From: Ilumatobacteraceae bacterium
GTDB taxonomy: Bacteria > Actinomycetota > Acidimicrobiia > Acidimicrobiales > Iamiaceae
Assembly (NCBI GenBank): GCA_025463265.1
Contig: JAOBWH010000123.1
Span: forward strand, 17,970 to 81,969
Direction of reading: 5' to 3'
Length of the DNA: 64,000 nucleotides
In this document: one piece after another, positions 1 through 8,328 of the stretch
Numbering within the stretch: position 1 is the first letter of the stretch
How the letters are laid out: each line of letters starts with the position of its first letter
Program-made: the position numbers and the translations under genes
The notes under the pieces: generated by a model
Told to the model about the DNA's origin: nothing
The model's database searches: none
What the model saw: only the letters and a program-made list of their open reading frames with translations

Positions 1-55
1 GATGTCCCCCTCGCGGGTGAGAGACCGTCCCAGGGGGCCATCGGGGATCCGCCGG

Positions 56-61
56 TAGCCT
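56..61 (+). promoter_or_regulatory. -10 box TAGCCT upstream of yqgE
   Basis: TAGCCT lies 7 nt before a GTG that opens a 12-codon mini-ORF overlapping the yqgE start. The spacing matches the leaderless pattern seen throughout the window. Nothing else is recognisable in bases 1-55. Confidence 0.5.
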
Positions 62-68
62 CGATCCC

Positions 69-107
69 GTGACCGCGCACCGGACGAGACCCGCTGGTGG
101 CCCGTGA
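69..107 (+). CDS. possible 12-codon leaderless upstream ORF of yqgE
   Basis: A GTG placed 7 nt after a TAGCCT -10 box opens the peptide MTAHRTRPAGGP. Its TGA overlaps the GTG of yqgE in a GTGA junction. If transcription is leaderless from here, ribosomes would translate the mini-ORF and re-initiate on yqgE, which lacks a Shine-Dalgarno sequence of its own. This is inferred from spacing only, and such a short frame can arise by chance. Confidence 0.3.
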   Translation: MTAHRTRPAGGP

Positions 108-646
108 GCCACGCAGGCCGCCTCCTGGTGGCCACCCCGCTCATCGCCGACCCTTCGTTCGAGCGGACGGTGGTCCTGCTGCTCGCCCACGGCCCCGACG
201 GCGCGTTCGGCATCGTGTTGAACCGGCCCAGCGACACCCCGGTCGACGAGGTCGCGCCGGCCTGGTCAGACCGGGCGGCGGCGCCCGGGGTGGTGTTCGT
301 CGGCGGACCGGTGGGCCGCGACTCGCTGATCGCCCTGGGCCGCTCTCCGCTCGTGGGCGCCCACACCGATGCCCGGATCGTGGGCGACTGCGCCGCGGTC
401 GACCTCGATGCGCCCCCGGAGGGCGGGCCCCCGTGGGCGGGCGTGCGGATCTTCGCCGGCTCGGCCGGCTGGGCGCCCCGCCAGCTGGAGGACGAGCTGG
501 CCGAAGGCGCGTGGTGGGCGGTCGACGCCGACGCCGCCGACGTCGTCACCAGCGACCCCTCGGGCCAGTGGCCGGCCGTCCTCCGGCGCCAGCGCGGCGA
601 GGTCGCCTGGTTCGCCAACCACCCGGAGGACCCGAGCGAGAACTGA
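104..646 (+). CDS. YqgE/AlgH family protein (UPF0301)
   Basis: A 180-residue protein of the normal size for the YqgE/AlgH (DUF179) family. It opens GRLLVATPLIADPSFERTVV, followed by FGIVLNRPS and VFVGGPV, and near the C-terminus has the family's FAGSAGWAPRQLEDEL stretch. These blocks define the fold. The molecular function of the family is unsettled: AlgH was linked to alginate regulation in Pseudomonas and most members are uncharacterised. There is no signal peptide, so it is cytoplasmic. The GTG start directly precedes the conserved N-terminal block and overlaps a possible mini-ORF. The next gene has its own promoter. Confidence 0.93.
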   Translation: MSHAGRLLVATPLIADPSFERTVVLLLAHGPDGAFGIVLNRPSDTPVDEVAPAWSDRAAAPGVVFVGGPVGRDSLIALGRSPLVGAHTDARIVGDCAAVDLDAPPEGGPPWAGVRIFAGSAGWAPRQLEDELAEGAWWAVDADAADVVTSDPSGQWPAVLRRQRGEVAWFANHPEDPSEN

Positions 647-654
647 CGGTCCGG

Positions 655-682
655 TTGCGTCGGTGGGCCGCACGGGTAGCGT
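655..682 (+). promoter_or_regulatory. promoter TTGCGT-16-TAGCGT
   Basis: A -35-like TTGCGT at 655-660 and TAGCGT at 677-682 are separated by 16 bp. The -10 lies 7 nt before the ATG at 690, so the transcript should be leaderless. Confidence 0.6.
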
Positions 683-689
683 GCCGCCC

Positions 690-1079
690 ATGGCCACCAT
701 CTCCTTCGAAGGTGAGACCCACGGCGAGCTCGTGGTGAAGGTGCGGCGCTGGCTGGCGTCGGTGGAGGGTCAGGAGGAGGGGAGCCTCACGCCCCACGAG
801 GCCATCAACCAGGGTGCGGAGCTCACCAAGGAGGCGCTGCGCATCATCGCCGCGGCCGCCCCGGAGCCCGTCGCCCAGAGCGAGGTCGTCAAGGCCCTCA
901 CGAACGCCGGGTACAAGGCCACCGACATCACGAAGCAGGCGGTGGTCGACGGGCTCGACTCGGTCGAGGAGGTCACCGGCGGCAGCGTCGTGAAGCTCGC
1001 CCGGGACGCGTCGAAGACGGCGGTGTACCAGATGAACACCACGATGGCGCGAGCCATCTTGAAGTCCCTGCGACGCTGA
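690..1079 (+). CDS. small hypothetical protein, possibly winged-helix-like
   Basis: A 129-residue cytoplasmic protein that I do not assign to a named family. The first half has a short beta-like start (ATISFEGE, ELVVKVRRWL) and a polar helix. The second half alternates helices with a strand pair (VEEVTGGSVVKLARD) in the order expected of a winged-helix fold, but no DNA-binding residues can be verified. The ORF track extends it upstream to 369. The ATG at 690 is preferred because it sits 7 nt after TAGCGT and the extension would run antiparallel to function through yqgE. It lies between yqgE and guaB, each with its own promoter. Confidence 0.7.
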   Translation: MATISFEGETHGELVVKVRRWLASVEGQEEGSLTPHEAINQGAELTKEALRIIAAAAPEPVAQSEVVKALTNAGYKATDITKQAVVDGLDSVEEVTGGSVVKLARDASKTAVYQMNTTMARAILKSLRR

Positions 1080-1129
1080 GCCCCAGGCGTCAGCTGTTCC
1101 GCGGCTTCCCGCCGACGGCCTGCGCCCGG

Positions 1130-2644
<1,515 letters not shown>

Positions 2645-2679
2645 CCCCCGGCCGGGCCGGCCCACCGCGGACGTGCTGG

Positions 2680-2757
2680 TAGCTTCGTGGGCCGGTTCCG
2701 GCGGATCGGCCCCCGGACCGTGGCGCCCCTCATGTGGGGCGGGAGAGCGGGTCCCCG
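2680..2757 (+). promoter_or_regulatory. TAGCTT promoter and structured leader of first propeller gene
   Basis: TAGCTT (2680-2685) is followed by a leader of about 65 nt. The stem GGGCCG/CGGCCC encloses a loop containing TTCCGGCGGAT, and the leader ends in GGGCGGGAGAG before the GTG start. TTCCGGCGGATC and the GGGGAGAG-like segment recur at matching distances upstream of the second propeller gene at 4119, so the leader was duplicated with the gene or is under selection. Confidence 0.5.
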
Positions 2758-3954
2758 GTGCGAGCACGAGCACGAGCAGCTGCGGTCATCGCAGCGATGG
2801 CGGTCACGGCGGGACTCCTGGCGACGGCGGCGCCCGCCGGCGCCGTGTCGGACGGCTACTGGGACTACCGGTCGCTGAGCGTCTCGGGCACCTACCAGCC
2901 GCTGGTCGGATCGTTCGGCGGTGACGGTGCCGACGACATCTTCTGGTACGCCCCCGGCACCACGGCGGACTCCCTGTGGCTCGGCCAGGCGGCGAGCCGC
3001 GGCGCCAGCGCGTTCACCCGCAAGCCGATGGCGGTCTCGGGCTCGTTCAAGCCCACGGTGGGCGACTTCGCCGGCAGCGACCTCGATGACATCTTCTGGT
3101 ACGCCCCCGGGGCCGGCAAGGACTACCTCTGGATCAACAAGGGCGACGGCACCTTCACATCGAAGGCGTACACCATGGGCGGGAACTTCACCCTCCACCG
3201 GATGCTGGACTACCGGGCCGACCACAAAGACGACCTCTTCGTCCACTGCGTGAACTGCAGCGCCACGAGCTACGAGTGGCACTTCTCCGATTCCGGGTCG
3301 GGGAACTACACGTCTCGTCAGATGGGCGGCATCGGCGGCAAGCGCCCCGTGATCGGCGACTGGAACGGCGACGGCATCGAGGACCTGTTCCTCCACGGAC
3401 CGGGGAACCAGAACCCCGATCTTCGCTGGTCGATGACCGATGACGGCACGTGGGAGCAGAAGGTGTACTCGATCTCGGGGACCTACGAGCCGGTCGTCGT
3501 GTACCAGGTGCCCAACGACGCCATCTTGTTCTGGGGCGGCGAGCGCGGGCCCGAGGCCTACTGGTGGAGCGACGGCACGAACTTCGCCAACAAGGCGGTT
3601 CGTTCCGTCACCGGCTCGGGCCGGGTCACCCCGTTCCCGCTCGGGGCGGCGGTCGTGTCGGGGCCCTACGTCTACGACGCCCTCTTCATCGGCACCGAGT
3701 CCGCCGGCGAGTTCTACGACCTCGCCCAGACCGGCCACGAGAAGGCCAACGAGGTCCCCATCATCGGCGACTTCAACGACGACGGTTGGTACGACATCGT
3801 CTGGTACAAGGCCGGACCGGGCACGGACGAGGTCTGGTACCTCGAGCCCCAGACTGCGGACCGCGCTGCGCTGCGGGGCCTCCAGGTGGGCCCCCGCCGC
3901 GACGCCGAGCCATCGGCTGAGGCAGCGACGCTCGACGGCACCTCCGCCCCCTGA
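2758..3954 (+). CDS. secreted seven-repeat VCBS/FG-GAP-type beta-propeller protein
   Basis: An exported protein of unknown function, 398 residues from the GTG at 2758. A signal peptide with an Arg-rich start, a hydrophobic core and APAGA cleavage region covers about 30 residues. Seven repeats of about 50 residues follow. The best read like IGDWNGDGIEDLF or VGDFAGSDLDDIFWYAPG, with D-x-D-x-D-type metal loops and a conserved aromatic W/Y at the end of each blade. Repeats 5 and 6 are degenerate. Seven such units are expected to form one closed integrin-like propeller. The ORF track begins 8 codons earlier at 2734, but 2758 gives a clean signal peptide and follows a GGGAG. A paralogue lies directly downstream. 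Confidence 0.85.
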   Translation: MRARARAAAVIAAMAVTAGLLATAAPAGAVSDGYWDYRSLSVSGTYQPLVGSFGGDGADDIFWYAPGTTADSLWLGQAASRGASAFTRKPMAVSGSFKPTVGDFAGSDLDDIFWYAPGAGKDYLWINKGDGTFTSKAYTMGGNFTLHRMLDYRADHKDDLFVHCVNCSATSYEWHFSDSGSGNYTSRQMGGIGGKRPVIGDWNGDGIEDLFLHGPGNQNPDLRWSMTDDGTWEQKVYSISGTYEPVVVYQVPNDAILFWGGERGPEAYWWSDGTNFANKAVRSVTGSGRVTPFPLGAAVVSGPYVYDALFIGTESAGEFYDLAQTGHEKANEVPIIGDFNDDGWYDIVWYKAGPGTDEVWYLEPQTADRAALRGLQVGPRRDAEPSAEAATLDGTSAP

Positions 3955-4018
3955 CCCGGGTTCGGCGACCAGGCCCGCACAGTCCTGCATCGAGTCCATG
4001 CTCGGAGCGTGACCGCGC

Positions 4019-4033
4019 CCACACGGGGTGTGG
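4019..4033 (+). promoter_or_regulatory. inverted repeat CCACAC-GGG-GTGTGG over the -35 region
   Basis: Six-base arms with a 3-nt centre cover the position where a -35 box would sit relative to the TAGGTT -10 box at 4044. It could be an operator for the second propeller gene or an incidental hairpin. It has no counterpart upstream of the first copy. Confidence 0.3.
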
Positions 4034-4043
4034 TGTCCACTGC

Positions 4044-4118
4044 TAGGTTGCGCCCGGGCTTCCGGCGGATCCGCCGCCGCCCTCGGCGCTCCGCTCGGCG
4101 GGGAGAGAGCAGAAGAAC
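4044..4118 (+). promoter_or_regulatory. TAGGTT promoter and leader of second propeller gene
   Basis: TAGGTT (4044-4049) starts a leader of about 63 nt that contains CTTCCGGCGGATC, the 12-bp palindrome GGCGGATCCGCC, and GGCGGGGAGAGAG before the GTG. Order and spacing match the leader of the upstream paralogue. Confidence 0.5.
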
Positions 4119-5273
4119 GTGAAGACACGAGTTGCGGCCGTCCTGTTGGCGGCAGCGGCACTGGCGGGCCTGCTGGCCTCACCTGCCGCCCACGCGGAGA
4201 CCGATCAGATGTGGGACTACCGCGCCATGACGGTCAGCGGGTCGTTCATCCCGCTCACCGGTCAGTTCGGCGGCGATGCCGCCACCGACATCCTCTGGTA
4301 CGCGCCCGGGACCGGCGCCGACTCGCTGTGGATCGGCAACAAGGCGAAGCGCGGTTCGGCCGCGTTCACCCGGGTCCCGCTCACCATCAACAAGACCTAC
4401 ACGCCGATCGTCGGCGACTTCTACGGCGACGACTACGACGACATCATCTGGTACGCCCCGGGCACCGCGCCGGACTCGGCGTGGGTCTCCGACGATGTCC
4501 CCGGCTACTTCACGAACCGGTCCATCAAGATCAACGGCACGTTCAAGCCCACCGTCCTCCACGACTACAGCGCGATGGACCGCAAGGACGACATCGTCTG
4601 GTACGCCCCCGGGTCGGCCAAGGACTACGTGTGGCACATGAACGAGATCGGGGACGGCTCCTACACCACCGTGAACCTCTCGATCTCCGGCACGTTCCAG
4701 GTGGTGGCCGGGGACTGGAACGCCGATTACCTCGAGGACGTCGTGCTGTACGCCCCCGGCACCGCCAAGGACTACCGCTGGGCCAGCAAGGCCGACGGCT
4801 CCTTCGCCGCCTCGTCGCTCACCGTCAACGGCAACTTCCGACCGCTGACGATCTACCAGACCACGGGTGACGGCATCTTGTGGTGGGGCGACGGCACCGC
4901 CCCCGACGCCTACTGGGTGCGCCAGGGAGCCACGTTCCGGTCGATCTCGATCCCGCAGGTTCCGGTGCGCGGCGCGACCTACACCCTGGGCCTCCAGGGC
5001 GCAGCGGTCATCGTGCCCGACGACATCGACGGCTACTTCTACGGCGAGCAGTCCAAGGGCGACTGGTACGGCCTCACCATGGGCGGGCACGACATGACCA
5101 CCCAGCGAGCGATCGCCGGCGACTTCGACGACGACGACTGGACCGACGTCCTCTTCTACGGCAAGGGCGCCACGAAGGACGAGATCTGGTACACGAACGC
5201 TCCGGCCCAGGCCGACGGCGGAGCACCCACCCAGAAGCACGGCGAGAAGGCCACGCCGGTGGCCGTCCGCTGA
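4119..5273 (+). CDS. secreted seven-repeat VCBS/FG-GAP-type beta-propeller protein, paralogue
   Basis: A 384-residue paralogue of the preceding gene. A signal peptide (lysine/arginine start, Ala/Leu core, AHAET cleavage region) precedes seven blade repeats. Blades 1-4 are nearly canonical, with DDIIWYAPGTAPDSAW-like cores and acidic loops. Blades 5 and 6 are degenerate, as in the upstream copy, and blade 7 reads AGDFDDDDWTDVLFYG. The same blades decayed in both proteins, so the duplication is of a whole propeller. A perfect hairpin terminator follows. Function is unknown. Proteins of this fold often bind glycans or other proteins at the cell surface, but no partner or anchor is visible. Confidence 0.87.
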   Translation: MKTRVAAVLLAAAALAGLLASPAAHAETDQMWDYRAMTVSGSFIPLTGQFGGDAATDILWYAPGTGADSLWIGNKAKRGSAAFTRVPLTINKTYTPIVGDFYGDDYDDIIWYAPGTAPDSAWVSDDVPGYFTNRSIKINGTFKPTVLHDYSAMDRKDDIVWYAPGSAKDYVWHMNEIGDGSYTTVNLSISGTFQVVAGDWNADYLEDVVLYAPGTAKDYRWASKADGSFAASSLTVNGNFRPLTIYQTTGDGILWWGDGTAPDAYWVRQGATFRSISIPQVPVRGATYTLGLQGAAVIVPDDIDGYFYGEQSKGDWYGLTMGGHDMTTQRAIAGDFDDDDWTDVLFYGKGATKDEIWYTNAPAQADGGAPTQKHGEKATPVAVR

Positions 5274-5295
5274 GGCGCTGACGCCCCATCTGAAC

Positions 5296-5325
5296 CCTGC
5301 GGCCGCCCTCCGGGGCGGCCGCAGG
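5296..5325 (+). terminator. 13-bp GC hairpin terminator
   Basis: CCTGCGGCCGCCC and its exact complement GGGCGGCCGCAGG flank a TCCG loop just after the second propeller gene. There is no U-tract, as is common in high-GC actinobacteria. Confidence 0.8.
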
Positions 5326-5377
5326 CGCGTCCGGAACCCGTCGCCGGCCAGGGTTCGGGGCCCCCGGGGCCGTTGCG

Positions 5378-5383
5378 TAGACT
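5378..5383 (+). promoter_or_regulatory. -10 box TAGACT of guaB3-guaA
   Basis: TAGACT lies downstream of the terminator and about 35 nt before the guaB3 start. It would drive the guaB3-guaA pair. Confidence 0.55.
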
Positions 5384-5418
5384 CCTACCTTTCCCCAACC
5401 GGGTTCGAGGAGATGTCC

Positions 5419-6549
5419 GTGGCTGAAATCGAGATCGGCATGGGCAAGACCGGTCGTCGGGCCTACGGCCTCGACGACCTGGCGCTGGTCCCGTCGCGGC
5501 GCACCCGGGATCCCGAGGACATCGACCTGTCCTGGGAGATCGATGCCTTCACGTTCGACCTGCCGATCATGGCGTCGGCCATGGACAGCGTCGTCAGCCC
5601 GGCCAGCGCCGTCGCCATCGGGGAACTGGGCGGCGCGGGCGTGCTGGCCCTCGAGGGGCTGTGGACCCGCTACGACGACCCCGAGCAGGTGCTCGCCGAG
5701 ATCGCGGGCCTCACCGAGGCCGGCGTGGCCGACGACCGGGCCACGGCTCGCCTGCAGGAGCTCTACGCCGAGCCCATCAAGCCCGAGCTCATCCGGGACC
5801 GCATCAAGGAGATCCGCGGCGCCGGCGTCACGTCGTGCGCATCGATCACGCCCCAGCGGCTCCCGGCGCTCGCCGATGCCCTCCTCGCCGCCGAGCTCGA
5901 CCTGCTCGTCGTCCAGGGCTCTGTCGTGTCGGCCGAGCACGTCACCAAGGACGGCGACCCGCTCAACCTCAAGACGTTCGTCCGCCGCTTCGACATCCCC
6001 GTGATCGTCGGCGGCTGCGCCAGCTACCAGGCGGCCCGCCACCTGATGCGCACCGGCGCCGCCGGGATCCTCGTGGGGGTGGGCTCGGGCGCCACCTCCA
6101 CCACCCGCCGGGTCCTCGGTGTGGGTGCGGCCCAGGCCACCGCCATCGCCGACGCCCGCGCCGCCCGCATGCGCCACCTCGACGAGACCGGCGTCTACGT
6201 GCACCTCATCGCCGACGGTGGCATCCGCACCGGCGGCGACATCGCCAAGGCCGTCGCCTGCGGGGCCGATGCCGTGATGATCGGCGCACCGCTCGCCGCC
6301 GCCTCCGACGCACCGGGCCGCGGCTGGCACTGGGGGCTCAACGGCGGTCACGCCGATCTGCCCCGTGCCGAACGCGTCCCCGCTCCGCCGGTGGGCACGC
6401 TCGAAGAGGTGCTCGTCGGACCCGCCCACCGCAGCGACGGGAGCACGAACCTCGCCGGCGGCCTCCGCCGCTCGATGGCCTCGTGCGGCTACCGCACGCT
6501 CAAGGAGCTCCAGAAGGCTGAGCTCACGATCACCCCGGTGCACCCATGA
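5419..6549 (+). CDS. guaB3: GuaB3-family IMP dehydrogenase-like protein
   Basis: A 376-residue member of the CBS-less GuaB3 family, widespread in actinobacteria and long annotated as an IMP dehydrogenase paralogue. It opens [20 protein letters not shown] and has [21 protein letters not shown] and [16 protein letters not shown]. In the last motif Ser/Thr residues stand where GuaB has its catalytic cysteine (SICTTR), so the canonical IMPDH chemistry cannot be read from this site. The ORF track starts at ATG 5413, but GAGGAG abuts that codon. GTG 5419 is 6 nt from the GAGGAG and matches family N-termini. Its stop overlaps the guaA ATG, which suggests translational coupling. Confidence 0.93.
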   Translation: MAEIEIGMGKTGRRAYGLDDLALVPSRRTRDPEDIDLSWEIDAFTFDLPIMASAMDSVVSPASAVAIGELGGAGVLALEGLWTRYDDPEQVLAEIAGLTEAGVADDRATARLQELYAEPIKPELIRDRIKEIRGAGVTSCASITPQRLPALADALLAAELDLLVVQGSVVSAEHVTKDGDPLNLKTFVRRFDIPVIVGGCASYQAARHLMRTGAAGILVGVGSGATSTTRRVLGVGAAQATAIADARAARMRHLDETGVYVHLIADGGIRTGGDIAKAVACGADAVMIGAPLAAASDAPGRGWHWGLNGGHADLPRAERVPAPPVGTLEEVLVGPAHRSDGSTNLAGGLRRSMASCGYRTLKELQKAELTITPVHP

Positions 6550-8144
6550 CGAACCCGACCGACCCGACGAACCCGACCGATCCCATCGCCGCCCTGGCCG
6601 CCTCGGAGACGGGGCCCATCTTGGTGGTCGACTTCGGCGCCCAGTACGCCCAGCTCATCGCCCGGCGGGTCCGCGAGGCGCACGTGTACAGCGAGATCGT
6701 GCCCCACACGATCACCGCAGCCGAGGTGGCCGCCCGCAACCCGGCGGGCATCATCTTCTCCGGCGGACCCAAGTCGGTCCACGTCGAGGGCGCGCCGGTC
6801 ATCGACCCCGCGGTCTACGACCTCGGGACCCCCGTGCTGGGCATCTGCTACGGCGCCCAGCTCATCGCCCAGCAGCTCCCGGGCGGCGTCGTCGCCAACA
6901 CGGGCGTCGGCGAGTACGGGCGCACCGAGCTGACCGTGTCGGCCCCCGACGCCGTGGTGTTCGGCGGCGGCCAGCCGGCCACCCAGCAGGTCTGGATGAG
7001 CCACTTCGACTCGATCTCGACCCCGCCCGACGGGTTCTCCATCACGGCCTCCACCCCGGCCGCCCCCGTCGCCGCCATGGAAGATGTGGCCCGCAAGATC
7101 CACGCCGTCCAGTTCCACCCCGAGGTGGTGCACACCCCGCACGGCCAGGCGGTCCTCCAGCACTGGCTCTACGACGTGTGCGGCTGCCCGCCCTCCTGGG
7201 TGATGAGCTCGGTCATCGACACCCAGATCGACCTCATCCGCAAGCAGGTCGGCGACGCCAAGGTGATCTGCGCGCTGTCCGGCGGGGTCGACTCCGCCGT
7301 GGCGGCCGCCCTCGTGCACAAGGCCATCGGACCCCAGCTGACCTGCGTGTTCGTCGACACCGGGCTCATGCGCCTCGGCGAGGGCGAGCAGGTCGTCGAG
7401 ACGTTCCAGCGCCACCAGGGCATCGAGCTCATCCACGTCCGCGCTGCCGAGCGCTACTTCGAGAAGCTCGAAGGCATCACGGACCCCGAGGACAAGCGCA
7501 AGGCCATCGGCGAGCTGTTCATCCGCATCTTCGAGGATGTCTCCGGCGGCATCGAGGACGCCAAGTACCTCGTCCAGGGCACGCTCTACCCCGACGTCAT
7601 CGAGTCCGGCACCGCCAGCGCCGCCAAGATCAAGAGCCACCACAACGTGGGCGGCCTCCCGGAGGACATGCAGTTCGACCTGGTCGAGCCGCTCCGGGCC
7701 CTGTTCAAAGACGAGGTCCGGGCGGTGGGCAGCGAGCTGGGGCTCCCCGACGAGATCGTCTGGCGCCAGCCCTTTCCCGGACCGGGGCTGGGGGTGCGCA
7801 TCATCGGCGAGGTCACGCCGGACAAGGTGGCCATCCTCCAGCGGGCCGACGCCATCGTCCGCGAGGAGATCCGCTCGGCCGGCCTCGAGCGCGAGATCTG
7901 GCAGGCGTTCGCCGTGCTGCCTGACATCCGCTCGGTCGGGGTCATGGGCGACGAGCGCACCTACGGCTACCCGGCCATCATCCGAGCCGTCACGTCCGAG
8001 GACGCCATGACCGCCGACTGGGCCCGGCTCCCGTACGACCTGCTCGAGCGGATGTCCTCTCGCATCATCAACGAGGTCGACGGCATCAACCGCGTGGCGT
8101 ACGACGTGACCTCCAAACCCCCGGGCACCATCGAGTGGGAGTAG
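6546..8144 (+). CDS. guaA: GMP synthase (glutamine-hydrolysing)
   Basis: Converts XMP to GMP with glutamine and ATP. The 532 residues comprise a class I glutamine amidotransferase domain (nucleophile Cys near residue 101 in GICYGAQ, then the HPEVVHT histidine/glutamate), an ATP-pyrophosphatase domain with the P-loop [10 protein letters not shown] near residue 245, and a C-terminal dimerisation domain ending [17 protein letters not shown]. The ATG overlaps the guaB3 TGA. The N-terminus carries a perfect in-frame hexapeptide duplication (TNPTDP twice, 18-nt units at 6549-6584) before the conserved core, so the extension is probably unstructured and dispensable. Confidence 0.98.
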   Translation: MTNPTDPTNPTDPIAALAASETGPILVVDFGAQYAQLIARRVREAHVYSEIVPHTITAAEVAARNPAGIIFSGGPKSVHVEGAPVIDPAVYDLGTPVLGICYGAQLIAQQLPGGVVANTGVGEYGRTELTVSAPDAVVFGGGQPATQQVWMSHFDSISTPPDGFSITASTPAAPVAAMEDVARKIHAVQFHPEVVHTPHGQAVLQHWLYDVCGCPPSWVMSSVIDTQIDLIRKQVGDAKVICALSGGVDSAVAAALVHKAIGPQLTCVFVDTGLMRLGEGEQVVETFQRHQGIELIHVRAAERYFEKLEGITDPEDKRKAIGELFIRIFEDVSGGIEDAKYLVQGTLYPDVIESGTASAAKIKSHHNVGGLPEDMQFDLVEPLRALFKDEVRAVGSELGLPDEIVWRQPFPGPGLGVRIIGEVTPDKVAILQRADAIVREEIRSAGLEREIWQAFAVLPDIRSVGVMGDERTYGYPAIIRAVTSEDAMTADWARLPYDLLERMSSRIINEVDGINRVAYDVTSKPPGTIEWE

Positions 8145-8164
8145 CCGCCTGGCGCTGAGCCGGG

Positions 8165-8202
8165 GGCGGAGCGCAGGTCACGTCGCTCCACACGGCTCCG
8201 CC
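8165..8202 (+). terminator. possible terminator hairpin after guaA
   Basis: GGCGGAGC and GCTCCGCC form an 8-bp stem around a 22-nt loop, 20 nt after the guaA stop. The long loop makes this weaker than the other terminators in the window. Confidence 0.35.
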
Positions 8203-8310
8203 GCCCAGGGGTGTGGTCACGTCCGATGACCTGAGAACCCTGCAGTTCGGGACGGATCCGCCGATAGGAGATCCACCCAGGTGGGTGACCACAACGCGGC
8301 AAGGTGCCGT

Positions 8311-8316
8311 TACGGT
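8311..8316 (+). promoter_or_regulatory. -10 box TACGGT of GGDEF gene
   Basis: TACGGT lies 12 nt before ATG 8329, with AAGGA between them. This supports the ATG over the upstream GTG at 8281 used by the ORF track, which precedes the promoter. Confidence 0.45.
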
Positions 8317-8328
8317 GCGAAGGAACGT

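Noticed and set aside
2739-2757. GGCGGGAGAGCGGGT resembling the start of a glycine riboswitch
   Set aside because: No second conserved aptamer segment follows, because the start codon is reached immediately. The sequence is an extended ribosome binding site.
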